The notes: generated by a model not told the origin, from the letters alone. A stretch of DNA of 64,000 nt from Microbacterium thalli (GCF_028737325.1 NZ_JAQZCH010000002.1:62001-126000); one strand, 5' to 3'; positions 49,715 to 59,854 are shown, counted from the stretch's first letter. Numbers and translations: made by a program.

Positions 49715-51107
49715 AGCCAGCGTGCGTCATCGACAGCAGGTCGAGCTTCTCGTCCAGCTGCGCCTCGGTGAGTTCGCCGCGCTCGACGTAGCCGAGCGCG
49801 ATGACGGCCTCGCGCACCGCGACGCCCTGGGCGACGGCGTGCTTGGCGATCTTGGCCGCGGCCTCGTAGCCGATCAGCTTGTTCAGCGGCGTGACGATCG
49901 ACGGCGACATCCCGGCGAAGGCTGCGGCGCGCTCGACGTTCGCTTCGAGACCCGCGACGGTCTTGTCAGCGAGGACGCGCACGGCGTTGGAGAGCAGACG
50001 GATCGACTCGAGCAGCGCGGTGCCCATCACGGGGATCGCGACGTTGAGCTCGAACGAGCCGGACGCGCCCGCCCACGCGACGGTCGCGTCGTTGCCGATG
50101 ACGCGCGCCGACACCATGAGCACGGCCTCCGGGACGACCGGGTTGACCTTGCCCGGCATGATGGAGGATCCCGGCTGCAGGTCGGGGATGTGCAGCTCGC
50201 CGAGACCGGTGTTCGGTCCCGAGCCCATCCAGCGGATGTCGTTGTTGATCTTGGTCAGCGACACCGCGATGGTGCGCAGCGCGCCGGATGCCTCGACGAG
50301 GCCGTCACGGTTCGCCTGCGCCTCGAAGTGGTCCTTCGCCTCGGTGATCGGCAGCTCGGTCTCGGCGGCGAGCAGCTCGATGACCTTCTGCGGGAAGCCC
50401 TGCGGGGTGTTGATGCCGGTGCCGACGGCGGTGCCGCCGAGGGGCACCTCGCCGACGCGGGGGAGCACCGACTGGACGCGCTCGATGCCCAGGCGCATCT
50501 GCCGCGCGTAGCCGCCGAACTCCTGACCCAGCGTGACGGGGGTGGCATCCATGAGGTGTGTGCGGCCGGACTTCACGACGTCCTTCCACAGCTCCGCCTT
50601 CTCCTCGAACGCCACCGCGAGGTGGTCGAGGGAGGGGATGAGGTCGTCGATCAGGGCCTGGGTCACGGCGATGTGCACCGACGTCGGGAAGACGTCGTTC
50701 GACGACTGCGAGGCGTTGACGTGGTCGTTGGGGTGCACGGGGGAACCGAGGGTGCGCGTCGCAAGGGTCGCGAGCACCTCGTTCATGTTCATGTTCGACG
50801 ACGTGCCCGAGCCGGTCTGGTAGGTGTCGACGGGGAAGTGCGCGTCGTGGCGACCCGTGACGACCTCGTCGGCCGCGGCGGCGATCGCGTCGGCGATCCC
50901 GGCGTCGAGCGTGCCGAGCTCTTTGTTCGCGAGGGCGGCGGCCTTCTTGATGCGCGCCAGCGCGGCGATCTGCGACGATTCCAGACCCGAGCCCGAGATC
51001 GGGAAGTTCTCCACGGCCCGCTGGGTCTGCGCCGCGTAGAGGGCGTCCTTGGGGACCCGAACCTCTCCCATGGTGTCGTGTTCGATGCGGTACTCGATGT
51101 CGGTCAC
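49713..51107 (-). CDS. fumC: Class II fumarate hydratase
   Basis: 464 residues; TCA-cycle fumarase without an iron-sulfur cluster. [46 protein letters not shown] and the signature [12 protein letters not shown] are intact. GTG 51107 after GAGGAA gives the expected N-terminus ([18 protein letters not shown]). 29 bases after carbonic anhydrase, in the same strand run. Confidence 0.95.
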   Translation of the reverse strand: MTDIEYRIEHDTMGEVRVPKDALYAAQTQRAVENFPISGSGLESSQIAALARIKKAAALANKELGTLDAGIADAIAAAADEVVTGRHDAHFPVDTYQTGSGTSSNMNMNEVLATLATRTLGSPVHPNDHVNASQSSNDVFPTSVHIAVTQALIDDLIPSLDHLAVAFEEKAELWKDVVKSGRTHLMDATPVTLGQEFGGYARQMRLGIERVQSVLPRVGEVPLGGTAVGTGINTPQGFPQKVIELLAAETELPITEAKDHFEAQANRDGLVEASGALRTIAVSLTKINNDIRWMGSGPNTGLGELHIPDLQPGSSIMPGKVNPVVPEAVLMVSARVIGNDATVAWAGASGSFELNVAIPVMGTALLESIRLLSNAVRVLADKTVAGLEANVERAAAFAGMSPSIVTPLNKLIGYEAAAKIAKHAVAQGVAVREAVIALGYVERGELTEAQLDEKLDLLSMTHAG

Positions 51108-51136
51108 GTCGTCGTTCCTCTTTCGGTTATTCGGGG

Positions 51137-51814
51137 TCAGGATGCCGCGGCGTCGTGGACGTCGCCGAGGATGATGTCGGGCACCGCGGCGCCCTCGGCC
51201 AGCCGGTAGTTGGCGCCGACGATCGCGACGCGGCCCTCGGCGACGGCGGTGCTGATCAGCTCGGAAGCGTGCAGGAGCTGCCCGACCGTCTCGCGCAGGT
51301 GCTCGCGTCCCACGGTCTCGGCGTCGACGGTCTCGGCGGTCACCCCGTCGGCGGCGCCGGCGCGGAGAACGCGGCGCACGGCAGGGACGATGGGCGCGAT
51401 CTGGCGCCAGATGAGCGGCGGGAGCGGGGGAGCGTCGACGCCGGTGCTGTCGATCGCGGCACGGACGGCGCCGCACGCGTCGTGGCCCAGCACGACGATG
51501 AGCGGGACGTTGAGCACCGCGACGGCGTATTCGAGGCTGCCGACCACGGAGTCGGAGATCACCTGACCGGCGTTGCGGATGACGAACAGGTCGCCGAGAC
51601 CCTCGTCGAAAATGATCTCCGCCGCCAGGCGCGAGTCGGAGCAGCCGAACAGGGCGGCGCGGGGAGTCTGCAGACCGGCGATCTCGTGGCGGCGCTCGAC
51701 GTCCTGGCGGGGGTGCCGGGGGCTGCCGTCGACGAAGCGGGTGTTGCCCGCCCGCATCTCGTCCCACGCCTCCTGGGGAGTGGGAACCGCGGTGCTGTCG
51801 GCCGTAGAGGTCAT
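51137..51814 (-). CDS. Beta-class carbonic anhydrase
   Basis: 225 residues; interconverts CO2 and bicarbonate. Zinc ligands Cys58 and catalytic Asp60 in GCSDSR, His111 and Cys114 in [14 protein letters not shown] ribosome site; start overlaps the DUF4245 stop by 4 bases. Likely supplies bicarbonate for carboxylases such as PPC. Confidence 0.93.
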   Translation of the reverse strand: MTSTADSTAVPTPQEAWDEMRAGNTRFVDGSPRHPRQDVERRHEIAGLQTPRAALFGCSDSRLAAEIIFDEGLGDLFVIRNAGQVISDSVVGSLEYAVAVLNVPLIVVLGHDACGAVRAAIDSTGVDAPPLPPLIWRQIAPIVPAVRRVLRAGAADGVTAETVDAETVGREHLRETVGQLLHASELISTAVAEGRVAIVGANYRLAEGAAVPDIILGDVHDAAAS

Positions 51815-52452
51815 CGTGTCTCCTTCTGCAGGTCGGCTATCTGCGGTGCGAGGCCGCGCGCTGCCTCGCGCACGGTGTCGGCGTCGACGGCGCCGCCGCC
51901 ATACACGAGGATCGTGTCGGTTCCGGCGGTCGTCGACAGTGCGTACGAGATGTTCCCGTACCGCGAGGGGTCCGTGATCTCGAAGACGTCCCAATCGACG
52001 TCGCCGAGCCGCTCGACCGTCGTCGCCCGGGCGCCGCTGATCTGACGCGATGCCCACCCGGCGTCGGCGTCGAAGCCCTGCTGCACGTTGACGTAGCCGC
52101 TCGCGGGGGCGTACACGACCTCCCACGTGCGTACGTCATCGCCGGCGAGCTCGGCCTTGTTCACGCGCCAGGTCTCGGGCACGACGGGGACGACGAGGTC
52201 GCGTTCGATCGAGGGGCCGATGTCGGCGGCGACCGCCGCGACGTCGATGGGAGGACGCTCCGGGACCGAGCCGCGGGGAACGCCGAAGACGATGACGGCC
52301 ACCACGGCGACGGTCACGATGAGAGCGGCGATGAGATTGCGCGTGGTCTGGCTCGACCGGTAGACACGCGAGGACGCGGCCTTGCGAGCGGCGGTCTCGT
52401 CGGGAGTCTCGGGGCGCCCGAGCTCGGCGACGATCCGGGGACCCTTCGCCAT
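51811..52452 (-). CDS. DUF4245 membrane protein
   Basis: 213 residues. Cytoplasmic tail of about 38 residues, one TM helix (about 39-60: [20 protein letters not shown]), then an extracytoplasmic domain with [38 protein letters not shown] and a C-terminal [12 protein letters not shown]. Its ATG overlaps the xseB stop by one base (TGATG). The place beside xseB-xseA and fumC/glpX matches mycobacteria. Function unknown. Confidence 0.87.
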   Translation of the reverse strand: MAKGPRIVAELGRPETPDETAARKAASSRVYRSSQTTRNLIAALIVTVAVVAVIVFGVPRGSVPERPPIDVAAVAADIGPSIERDLVVPVVPETWRVNKAELAGDDVRTWEVVYAPASGYVNVQQGFDADAGWASRQISGARATTVERLGDVDWDVFEITDPSRYGNISYALSTTAGTDTILVYGGGAVDADTVREAARGLAPQIADLQKETR

Positions 52453-52685
52453 CACTCGTCGCCCGCGCCGCCGGTGCGGGCCTCGTCGAGTCGCCGTTTC
52501 GCGCCGAGGAGCCACTCCTCGCATCGAGCGGCGAGCTGTTCGCCTCGGGTCCACAACTCGAGCGAATGCTCGAGCGTCGGAGCGCCCTGCTCGAGTTCTG
52601 CGACGACGCGCACGAGCTCGTCCCGAGCCTGCTCGAAGCTGAGGGTCGCGACGTCGGCGGGGAGCCCATCGGCCGGCGAAGTCAT
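52452..52685 (-). CDS. xseB: Exodeoxyribonuclease VII small subunit
   Basis: 77 residues, all helical: LSFEQARDELVRVVAELEQGAPTLE, then SLELWTRGEQLAARCEEWLLGAKRRLDEA. Partner of XseA in processive single-strand exonuclease VII. The start is chosen for usual length over an upstream extension. 10 bases after xseA. Confidence 0.94.
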   Translation of the reverse strand: MTSPADGLPADVATLSFEQARDELVRVVAELEQGAPTLEHSLELWTRGEQLAARCEEWLLGAKRRLDEARTGGAGDE

Positions 52686-52695
52686 GTCTCCCATC

Positions 52696-54018
52696 CTAGG
52701 ACGGGTCGGCCGACGTGACCGTGCCGGTGCCGGCTGCGCCCGGGGCGACGGCATCCTCGGCGATCTCGCCCTCGGAGTGCGCACCGAACGATCCGCGCGC
52801 CACGGTCACCACGACGCGTGCCCCGGCTGCGGCCTGAGCCGCGTCTCGAACGATGACGCCGCCGTCCAGATGGGCGATCGCGTAGCCCCGATCGAGTGTC
52901 GCGCCGGGAGAGAGTGCGCGCAGCGAGGCCCGCAGGCGCGCGAGGTCGTGCGCGGCGGTGTCGACGCGGCGCGTGACGACATCGCGTCCGCGGGCCGTGA
53001 GTAAATGCAGCTCGTGCGCGCGGGTCGTCATCAGCGACTCGGGATTGCGCAGGACGGGGCGCGAGCGCAGCTGTTCGAGCTGGGCGAGGTCATGAGCGAC
53101 GCGCTGCGTCAGGCGCGTGCGCGCACGGCTGCGCAGTTGCTCGACGAGGGCACGCTGCTCCACGACATCCGGCACGACGCGCTTCGCGGCATCGGTCGGT
53201 GTCGAGGCGCGCAGATCTGCGACGTCGTCGAGCAGCGGGTGGTCGTTCTCATGCCCGATCGCGGACACCACGGGCGTCGTCGCCTCGGCGACGGCACGCA
53301 CGAGCCGCTCGTCGCTGAAACCGAGCAGGGTCTGCGGGTCGCCGCCGCCGCGGGCGATGACGATGACGTCGACCTCGGGGTCGGCGTCGAGGGTGCGCAG
53401 CGCCGCGATCGTCTCGGGCACGCACCGATCACCCTGCACCGCCGCGTGAACCGTGCGGAAGGCGACGTGGGGCCAGCGCAACTCCGCGTTGCGGTGCACA
53501 TCACGTTCGGCGTCGCTGCGTTCGCCCGTGATGAGGCCGATCGTGTGAGGCAGGAAGGGCAGCGGCTTCTTGCGCGACGCGTCGAACAGACCCTCCGCGC
53601 GGAGTCGGGACCGCAGCCGTTCGAGCTGCACCAGCTGATCACCGAGCCCCGTGGGCCGCATCGCCGAGACCGTGAAGGAGAAGTCGCCGGACTTCACGAA
53701 GTAGTCGCTCTTGACGCACGCGACGACCCGGTCGCCGACCTGCGGGCTCGAGCCCAGGCGCTGCAGGGTGCTCGACCACAGGCGGAACGACAGCGCGGCG
53801 TCGGCCTCGGCGTCCTTCAACCTGCCGAAGACGTGGCCGCCGCGCAGGTTCCACGACGTGATCTCACCCTCCACCCAGACGGCGTTCCATCGCTGGACGA
53901 AGTCGCGGATCGTCTCGTTCAAGCGCGAGATCGAGGTCGGCGTCTGCGGGGACGACTCCCGGGGGTGCACGGCGTCGGGCGGCGGCGTCTGACCGGGGGC
54001 GGCCTCGAACGACGGCAT
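52696..54018 (-). CDS. xseA: Exodeoxyribonuclease VII large subunit
   Basis: 440 residues. N-terminal OB-fold (about 30-125: VWVEGEITSWNLRGGHVFGRLKD), catalytic domain with GLITGERSDAERDV, VIVIARGGGDPQTLLGF, VVSAIGHENDHPLLDDVADLRASTPTDAA, and a helical C-terminal region binding XseB. GGAGATCC before ATG 54018. Divergent from ispH, 57 bases apart. Confidence 0.95.
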   Translation of the reverse strand: MPSFEAAPGQTPPPDAVHPRESSPQTPTSISRLNETIRDFVQRWNAVWVEGEITSWNLRGGHVFGRLKDAEADAALSFRLWSSTLQRLGSSPQVGDRVVACVKSDYFVKSGDFSFTVSAMRPTGLGDQLVQLERLRSRLRAEGLFDASRKKPLPFLPHTIGLITGERSDAERDVHRNAELRWPHVAFRTVHAAVQGDRCVPETIAALRTLDADPEVDVIVIARGGGDPQTLLGFSDERLVRAVAEATTPVVSAIGHENDHPLLDDVADLRASTPTDAAKRVVPDVVEQRALVEQLRSRARTRLTQRVAHDLAQLEQLRSRPVLRNPESLMTTRAHELHLLTARGRDVVTRRVDTAAHDLARLRASLRALSPGATLDRGYAIAHLDGGVIVRDAAQAAAGARVVVTVARGSFGAHSEGEIAEDAVAPGAAGTGTVTSADPS

Positions 54019-54063
54019 GGATCTCCTCACGGCCGGTTCCGAGCGGGTCGGGGGTGCGCCTCG

Positions 54064-54069
54064 TAGAAT
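54064..54069 (+). promoter_or_regulatory. -10 box TAGAAT of ispH (leaderless)
   Basis: TAGAAT, cgagga, GTG with 6-nt spacing. Confidence 0.6.
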
Positions 54070-54075
54070 CGAGGA

Positions 54076-55137
54076 GTGAGTACACCCGCCGTCCGGCTGC
54101 CCGTACCCCGCGTGCCGGGGCGTCACGGCCGTCTCCAGGATATCCCGGTAGGCGCTGCCAAGCGGGTGCTTCTGGCGGCCCCGCGCGGTTACTGCGCCGG
54201 CGTCGACCGTGCGGTGGTGGCGGTCGAGAAGGCGCTCGAGAGATTCGGCGCCCCCGTGTACGTCCGCAAGCAGATCGTCCACAACCTCCACGTGGTCCGC
54301 GAGCTCGAGGAGCGGGGCGCCGTGTTCGTGGACGAGGTGGATGCCGTGCCCGCGGGCGCACACGTCGTCTTCAGCGCCCACGGGGTGTCGCCGGCCGTCG
54401 TCTCGGCGGCATCCGATCGCGGCCTGCAGGCGATCGACGCGACCTGCCCGCTCGTGACGAAGGTCCACCGCGAGGCCGTCCGATTCGCGCGCGACGAACG
54501 CGAGATTCTGCTGATCGGCCATGAGGGGCACGAGGAGGTCGAGGGCACGGCGGGCGAGGCTCCCGAGCACATCACCGTCGTCACCTCTCCGGAGCACGCG
54601 GATGTCGTCGAGGTCCGCGACCCCTCGCGAGTGGTGTGGCTGTCGCAGACCACGCTGTCGGTCGACGAGACGATGGAGACGGTCCGACGGCTGCGCGTGC
54701 GATTCCCCGAGCTGCAGGACCCGCCGTCCGACGACATCTGTTACGCGACCCAGAACCGCCAGGTGGCGATCAAGAAGATCGCCGCTGAGACCGATCTCGT
54801 CATCGTGGTCGGATCGGCGAACTCCTCGAACAGCGTGCGGCTCGTCGAGGTCGCCCTCGAGTACGGTGCCCGCGCGGCATACCGCGTGGACTACGCCGAC
54901 GAGATCCGCCAGGAATGGCTCGACGGCGTCCGGACGGTCGGCGTCACCAGCGGTGCTTCCGTACCCGAGGTGCTGGTGCAGGAGGTGCTGGCCAGCCTGG
55001 CCGATGCCGGCTACGGGGATGTCGACGAGGTGCGCACCGCGGAGGAGGATCTCATGTTCTCGCTTCCGAAAGAGCTGCGCACGGATGCATCCGGCCAGCA
55101 GGATGCCCGCGCCCGCGGCGGACGGGGACGTTCATGA
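54076..55137 (+). CDS. ispH: 4-hydroxy-3-methylbut-2-enyl diphosphate reductase
   Basis: 353 residues. Last step of the MEP isoprenoid pathway, yielding IPP and DMAPP, the substrates for UppS. Fe-S cysteines in [10 protein letters not shown] (Cys40), [11 protein letters not shown] and [11 protein letters not shown]. Leaderless GTG start; about 25 residues precede the fold. The stop overlaps the next gene by 4 bases. Confidence 0.95.
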   Translation: MSTPAVRLPVPRVPGRHGRLQDIPVGAAKRVLLAAPRGYCAGVDRAVVAVEKALERFGAPVYVRKQIVHNLHVVRELEERGAVFVDEVDAVPAGAHVVFSAHGVSPAVVSAASDRGLQAIDATCPLVTKVHREAVRFARDEREILLIGHEGHEEVEGTAGEAPEHITVVTSPEHADVVEVRDPSRVVWLSQTTLSVDETMETVRRLRVRFPELQDPPSDDICYATQNRQVAIKKIAAETDLVIVVGSANSSNSVRLVEVALEYGARAAYRVDYADEIRQEWLDGVRTVGVTSGASVPEVLVQEVLASLADAGYGDVDEVRTAEEDLMFSLPKELRTDASGQQDARARGGRGRS

Positions 55138-55718
55138 GCGACCAGGATCAGCGCCCGCGCCCGCAGTACGGCGAGTACGCGACGCCGGAAGAGCAGCGTG
55201 CCCGCATCGCCGCGCTCGGGGGCGGCACCGCGCCGCATCCGGATGTCGTCGACACGGCGATTCCCGCCGCGTCACCGGCGCCGGCCGCGCCCACGGGGGC
55301 GCCGCCTCGGCTGCCCTCGCCGCGCCCGACGACGACCGCGGCCCGGCCCACCCGCACCGCGGACCGGGTGGTCACCATCGCGCTGCTCGCGTACGGTCTT
55401 ATCACCCTGCTCGGAGCGATCCCGCAGCTCATCGACTTCGTCGGCTTCGCCGAGACCTGGATGGAAATGGCGGGCATCGATGCGACACTCGCCGACCCTG
55501 CCGCCGGCCGCGCCTGGGGCATCGCCGCCGCGATCTTCTACAGCCTCGGCTGGCTCGCTACGGCGGCCCTGTCGTGGTGGTCGCTGTCGCACCGCCGCCT
55601 GTCCTGGTGGATCCCGCTCGTCGGCGCCATCGTCACCTTCGTGATCGTGAGCCTGCTGCTCGCCGCTCCGCTGCTGTCGGACCCGGGCGTGATGCAGGGT
55701 TTCTCCGCGCCGCGCTGA
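55134..55718 (+). CDS. DUF6264-like membrane protein
   Basis: 194 residues. N-terminus [19 protein letters not shown], then a Pro/Ala/Thr-rich disordered stretch to about residue 75, and three TM helices (about 80-103, 128-150, 158-180). Translationally coupled to ispH. The family name comes from the N-terminal motif as remembered from Microbacteriaceae proteins, and the function is unknown. Followed by a 15-bp terminator. Confidence 0.75.
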   Translation: MSDQDQRPRPQYGEYATPEEQRARIAALGGGTAPHPDVVDTAIPAASPAPAAPTGAPPRLPSPRPTTTAARPTRTADRVVTIALLAYGLITLLGAIPQLIDFVGFAETWMEMAGIDATLADPAAGRAWGIAAAIFYSLGWLATAALSWWSLSHRRLSWWIPLVGAIVTFVIVSLLLAAPLLSDPGVMQGFSAPR

Positions 55719-55750
55719 CCCCGCCGCAGACACCCGCGCTCGGTACCGCG

Positions 55751-55784
55751 GAAGGGCCCCGAGGATTCCTCCTCGGGGCCCTTC
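55751..55784. terminator. 15-bp perfect stem terminator
   Basis: GAAGGGCCCCGAGGA pairs perfectly with TCCTCGGGGCCCTTC around TTCC. Confidence 0.88.
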
Positions 55785-55792
55785 GCTTTCGC

Positions 55793-55936
55793 GGTGCTGG
55801 GCGTCAGCTCTGCGACGGTGCTGGTAGTCAGCTCTGCGACGGTGCTGGTGGTCAGCTCTGCGACTGTGCTGGTGGTCAGCTCTGCGACTGTGCTGGTGGT
55901 CAGCTCTGCGACTGTGCTGGTGGTCAGCTCTGCGAC
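55793..55936. repeat. 24-bp minisatellite, six tandem copies, across the fba stop codon
   Basis: Six head-to-tail 24-bp units (55793, 55817, 55841, 55865, 55889, 55913), the last three identical, and the first three differing at one to three positions. The fba stop (TCA at 55924-55926, minus strand) lies in the sixth copy, and each copy repeats the fba end codons CAGAGCTGA. It fills the gap between fba and the terminator. Confidence 0.95.
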
Positions 55937-56952
55937 TGGCCGTACGAGCCGAGCTGCTTGGTCGCCTCGACGACGCGAGCGGCCATGGCCGACTCGGCCT
56001 TCTTGCCCCAGGCGCGCGGGTCGTAGGCCTTCTTGTTGCCCACCTCGCCGTCGACCTTGAGGACGCCGTCGTAGTTCTGGAACATGAAGCCGGCGACGGA
56101 GCGCGTGAAGGCGTACTGCGTGTCGGTGTCGATGTTCATCTTCACGACGCCGTTCGCGACGGCCAGCGCGATCTCTTCGTCGGTCGAACCGCTGCCGCCG
56201 TGGAAGACGAGGTCGAGCGGCTTCTCGCCGGTGCCGAACTTCTCGGCGATGCCGGCCTGGATCTCGCCGAGCAGCTCGGGCTTGAGCTTGACGTTGCCCG
56301 GCTTGTAGACGCCGTGGACGTTGCCGAACGTGAGTGCCGCGATCCAGCGGCCCTGGTCGCCGAGGCCGAGCGCGTCGACGACCTGCGAGACGTCTCCGGT
56401 CGTGGTGTACAGCGCGTCGTTGGAGCCCTCGTGCTGGACGCCGTCCTCTTCGCCGCCCACGACGCCGATCTCGACCTCGAGGATCGCGCGGATCGCCTTG
56501 ATGCGGGGGAGCAGCTGCTGGGCGATCTCGATGTTCTCAGCCAGCGGCACGGCCGAGCCGTCCCACATGTGCGACTGGAAGATCGGCTGACCGCCGTCGG
56601 CGACGGCCTCTTCGGACGCCGAGATCATCGGCAGCAGGAAGTCGTCGAGCGCCGGCTTGGGGCAGTGGTCGGTGTGCAGCGCCACCGTGACGGGGTAGTT
56701 CTTGGCGACCTCGTGCGCGAACTTCGCGAAAGCGAGTGCGCCGGTCGCGCGGCCCTTGACGGTGTGGCCGGCGAAGTAGTCTGCGCCACCCGTGGTGACC
56801 TGGATGATGCCGTCAGAGCCGGCCTCGGTCAGACCCTGGAGGACGGCGTTGATCGACTGCGAGCTGGCGGCGTTGATCGCGGGGTAGGCGAACCCACCGG
56901 CCTTCGCACGATCCAGCATCTCTGCGTACTGTTCGGGGGTGGCGATGGGCAT
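55924..56952 (-). CDS. fba: Class II fructose-bisphosphate aldolase
   Basis: 342 residues, zinc-dependent aldolase of glycolysis/gluconeogenesis. ALHTDHCPKPALDDF (Asp/His metal site), EVEIGVVGGEEDGVQ, FGNVHGVYKPGN, VFHGGSGSTDEEI, NIDTDTQYAFTR. GAGGAG before ATG 56952. The last residues SQS and the stop belong to the minisatellite. Its upstream region holds TTGACG and the palindrome GAATC-AA-GATTC (57089-57100). Confidence 0.95.
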   Translation of the reverse strand: MPIATPEQYAEMLDRAKAGGFAYPAINAASSQSINAVLQGLTEAGSDGIIQVTTGGADYFAGHTVKGRATGALAFAKFAHEVAKNYPVTVALHTDHCPKPALDDFLLPMISASEEAVADGGQPIFQSHMWDGSAVPLAENIEIAQQLLPRIKAIRAILEVEIGVVGGEEDGVQHEGSNDALYTTTGDVSQVVDALGLGDQGRWIAALTFGNVHGVYKPGNVKLKPELLGEIQAGIAEKFGTGEKPLDLVFHGGSGSTDEEIALAVANGVVKMNIDTDTQYAFTRSVAGFMFQNYDGVLKVDGEVGNKKAYDPRAWGKKAESAMAARVVEATKQLGSYGQSQS

Positions 56953-57088
56953 GACAGCTCCTCAAGTCGGCGGTGTTACCGAGCCCACTTTATCGAAGGG
57001 CGCGGACGAGGTCTGCGGGCCGGGCCGGAGAAACATCGGCGGGTGTGCCGGCCGCGCCCGGGAGCGCGGCGTCTTGACGTGCTGTAAA

Positions 57089-57100
57089 GAATCAAGATTC
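57089..57100. promoter_or_regulatory. Palindrome in the fba/glpX divergent region
   Basis: GAATCAAGATTC: 5-bp half-sites around AA, in an unusually AT-rich patch 62 bases before glpX. A regulator site controlling the aldolase and bisphosphatase is possible. Confidence 0.35.
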
Positions 57101-57149
57101 CTTCATTCTGGATCGTCTGAAACTTCGGGTTCGCTCGCGAACTCGCGCC

Positions 57150-57155
57150 TAGGCT
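57150..57155 (+). promoter_or_regulatory. -10 box TAGGCT of glpX (leaderless)
   Basis: TAGGCT, gaggcc, ATG with 6-nt spacing; it favours the ATG over the GTG right after it. Confidence 0.6.
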
Positions 57156-57161
57156 GAGGCC

Positions 57162-58151
57162 ATGGTGAGTCTGACCGCCGACATGAGTCCGCTGCATCCC
57201 GACCGTAACCTCGCTCTCGAACTGGTGCGGGCGACCGAAGCGGCGGCGATCCGCTCCGTTCCCTTCATCGGGCGCGGACAGAAGGAGCTCGCCGACGGAG
57301 CCGCCGTCGACGCGATGCGCGCATTCCTCACGACGGTCAACTTCGACGGCGTCATCGTGATCGGTGAGGGCGAGAAGGATGCCGCGCCCATGCTCTTCAA
57401 CGGCGAGAAGGTCGGCACGGGTCGTGGCCCGCAGGCTGACATCGCCGTCGACCCGATCGATGGCACGTCGCTGACCGCCGAGGGCCGCAACAACGCTCTC
57501 TCGGTCATCGCTGTGGCCGACCGCGGAGCGATGCTCGACGCGTCGGCCGTGTTCTACATGGACAAGCTCGTCACCGGTCCCGCGGGTGTCGGCGTCGTCG
57601 ACATCCGACTGCCCATCGCCGAGAACATCCACCGACTCGCGAAAGCCCTCGGCAAGCCCGTGGACGAGCTGGTGGTGTCGGTGCTCAACCGTCCGCGCCA
57701 CGCACAGCTGATCGAGGACATCCGCGCTGCGGGCGCCGGGACGCGGCTGATGAGCGACGGCGATGTCGCCGGTGGCATCAACGCTGCACGTCATAACGCC
57801 CGCACCGACATGTGCGTCGGTATCGGCGGCAGCCCGGAGGGCATCGTCACGGCGTGCGCGATCAAGGCTCTCGGCGGTCACATCCAGGGACGGCTGTGGG
57901 CGCGCGACGACGACGAGAAGCAGCGCGGAATCGACGCCGGACTGTCGATGGACGGGCATGTGTACGAGGCGGACGACCTCGTGCGGGGCAAGAACACGAT
58001 CTTCGTCGCGACGGGTGTCACCAACGGTGAGCTCGTCGGTGGCGTGCGCCGCGAGGGCGACTTCGTCTACACGGAGAGCGTGGTTCTGCGTGGCGCGTCG
58101 GGCACGCTTCGTCGCATCACGTCCGAGCACCTGACGTCGAAGTGGCTGTGA
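57162..58151 (+). CDS. glpX: Class II fructose-1,6-bisphosphatase
   Basis: 329 residues; gluconeogenic phosphatase. Metal-binding GEGEKDAAPM and DPIDGTSLTAEG, GIGGSPEGIVTACAIKALGG, and RKNTIF-like C-terminal region VRGKNTIFVATGVTNGELV. Divergent from fba, which makes its substrate. In M. tuberculosis the glpX gene lies next to fumC, as part of the same neighbourhood. Confidence 0.95.
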   Translation: MVSLTADMSPLHPDRNLALELVRATEAAAIRSVPFIGRGQKELADGAAVDAMRAFLTTVNFDGVIVIGEGEKDAAPMLFNGEKVGTGRGPQADIAVDPIDGTSLTAEGRNNALSVIAVADRGAMLDASAVFYMDKLVTGPAGVGVVDIRLPIAENIHRLAKALGKPVDELVVSVLNRPRHAQLIEDIRAAGAGTRLMSDGDVAGGINAARHNARTDMCVGIGGSPEGIVTACAIKALGGHIQGRLWARDDDEKQRGIDAGLSMDGHVYEADDLVRGKNTIFVATGVTNGELVGGVRREGDFVYTESVVLRGASGTLRRITSEHLTSKWL

Positions 58152-58153
58152 CC

Positions 58154-58192
58154 GCGGTTGTAACTATCACGACACGGCGGCGTGTCAACCGC
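58154..58192 (+). terminator. Nested hairpin after glpX
   Basis: Outer stem GCGGTT/AACCGC (58154-58159, 58187-58192) encloses a perfect inner stem GACACG-GCGG-CGTGTC (58171-58186). No U-tract. Confidence 0.45.
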
Positions 58193-58273
58193 TGAGGCTC
58201 TCAGGTGGGGTCTGCGACAATAGCGTCGGTATCAACGGCGATGACCACCCTCACGTCAGCACCCGGGAGAACC

Positions 58274-58462
58274 ATGTCGATGACAGCGAACAGTCCGCAG
58301 ACCGGCCAGATCGCGGTGACGATCGACCCCGCACGGCGCCCCGACGTGCTGCTTCGCCGGCGGCACCCGGAGGGCCATCAGGTCAGTGCTTGGTGGATGA
58401 TCGGGGCCTTCCTCGCGGTGTCGGCGGCGGTCGTGGCCCTCGTGAACATGTTCCCGGCCTGA
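58274..58462 (+). CDS. Small C-terminally anchored membrane protein
   Basis: 62 residues. Polar, basic N-terminal half (TIDPARRPDVLLRRRHPEGH) and one TM helix (about 39-59) at the C-terminus. GGGAGAACC ribosome site before ATG 58274; -10 box TAGCGT at 58221-58226. A longer frame begins at 58205 but would precede the predicted transcript start. No family recognised. Confidence 0.6.
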   Translation: MSMTANSPQTGQIAVTIDPARRPDVLLRRRHPEGHQVSAWWMIGAFLAVSAAVVALVNMFPA

Positions 58463-58472
58463 CGGCCGCGAA

Positions 58473-59741
58473 TCAGCGGTCTTCCGGTCGCGGCCCGATC
58501 CGGTCGCGCAGTTCGCCAACGTCTGCCCCGAGCAGTTCGGGCGCCGTGGTCATGCGCGTGGCCGTTTCGATCGGTGCGGGCGGCGCGACCGCGTCCAGCC
58601 GGGTCTCATCGATCCCGGGGAACTTGCGGGCGGTGACGAGAACACGGCTCTCGAGGGTGCCCACGAACTTGTTGTAGGTCTCGACCGTACGCTCGATCGC
58701 CCGTCGCAAATCGCCCGCGTGCGAGGCGAGGCCGCCGAGGCGCTGGTAGAGCTCGTTGCCGAGCTCGAACAATCGACGCGCCTCATCGGAGACGTCCTGT
58801 TGCGTCCACGTGTACGCGACGGTCTTCAGTACCGCCCAGAGGTTCACCGGTGAGGCGAGCGCGACGCGTCGGCTGAACGCGTAATCGAGCAGGGCAGGGT
58901 CTTCGTCGAGCGCCGCTGCCAGCAACGACTCGCTCGGGATGAAGCACACGACGAACTCGGGACTTGTGGTCAGCCCGGACCAATAGGCCTTCTTCGCCAG
59001 AGCGTCGACGTGGGCACGCACGGCTTTCACGTGCGCGGCGAGCAGCGTCTTGCGGCGGCGGGCGTCTTCGCCCTGTGCCGTGACGGGGATCGCGCTCGCT
59101 TCGAGGTACGCGTCGAGCGGCACCTTCGCATCGACAGCGAGGGCTTTGTCGCCGGGGAGGCGCACCACGAGGTCGGGGCGCCCGGCGCCGCTGTCGGACG
59201 AGACGCTGGCCTGCAGGTCGAAGTCGACGTATCGCGTGAGGCCGGCCGACTCGACGATGCGCCGCAGCTGCGTCTCACCCCAAACGCCGCGGGCGGCGCT
59301 GGAACGCAGGGCGCCGGCGAGCGACTCCGTTGTCGTGCGCAGGGCTTCATCGGTCTCGCGGCCGAGCCTGAGTTGTTCGGCGAGCGACCCGAACTGCTCG
59401 CTCCGTTCGCGCTCGAGCAGCTCGACCTTCGTCTGCATGGCCTGCAGTGACTCCTGCACCGGGGCGAGCGCCCGCAGCACGGCCTGATCGCGGCGTTCGC
59501 GTTCGTCTCGAGCGGCCTGGTCGGCGCGCGCTTGGCTGCCGAACTCGCGCTGGAGTTCGCGTTGGCGCTCGAGCTGATCCGCGAGGGCGGTGCGCTCGGC
59601 TTCGGCGACGGCCGCGCGCGACTCGAGGTGGACGAGCTCGGCGGCGGAGCGCCGGGCGCTCGCGGCCGTGCCTGCGAACCAGCCCGCCGCGGCTGCGACC
59701 GCAGCGCAGAGAACCACGACCACGACGATGAATGCGTCCAT
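58473..59741 (-). CDS. rmuC: RmuC family DNA recombination protein
   Basis: 422 residues. N-terminal TM helix (4-24), long coiled coil (about 30-140: AERTALADQLERQRELQREF), then the RmuC nuclease-like domain: GVWGETQLRRIVESAGL, RPDLVVRLPGDKALAVDAKVPLDAYL, VVCFIPSESLLAAAL, ASPVNLWAVLKTVAYTW. The family limits inversions and rearrangements in E. coli. The ATG gives the usual N-terminal anchor. Confidence 0.92.
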   Translation of the reverse strand: MDAFIVVVVVLCAAVAAAAGWFAGTAASARRSAAELVHLESRAAVAEAERTALADQLERQRELQREFGSQARADQAARDERERRDQAVLRALAPVQESLQAMQTKVELLERERSEQFGSLAEQLRLGRETDEALRTTTESLAGALRSSAARGVWGETQLRRIVESAGLTRYVDFDLQASVSSDSGAGRPDLVVRLPGDKALAVDAKVPLDAYLEASAIPVTAQGEDARRRKTLLAAHVKAVRAHVDALAKKAYWSGLTTSPEFVVCFIPSESLLAAALDEDPALLDYAFSRRVALASPVNLWAVLKTVAYTWTQQDVSDEARRLFELGNELYQRLGGLASHAGDLRRAIERTVETYNKFVGTLESRVLVTARKFPGIDETRLDAVAPPAPIETATRMTTAPELLGADVGELRDRIGPRPEDR

Positions 59742-59854
59742 GAGTTCAGGATGCCGCGTGCCTCGGACATCGGTCTGCGCCCACGCGGGGTGGCGCGGCC
59801 GAGGACCGGGCGGCCGGGCGAGGATTGGGCGGCATCGACACCGCGCACACCGCG

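Noticed and set aside
55793..55936. CRISPR array
   Set aside because: Units are contiguous with no spacers, and no cas genes are present.
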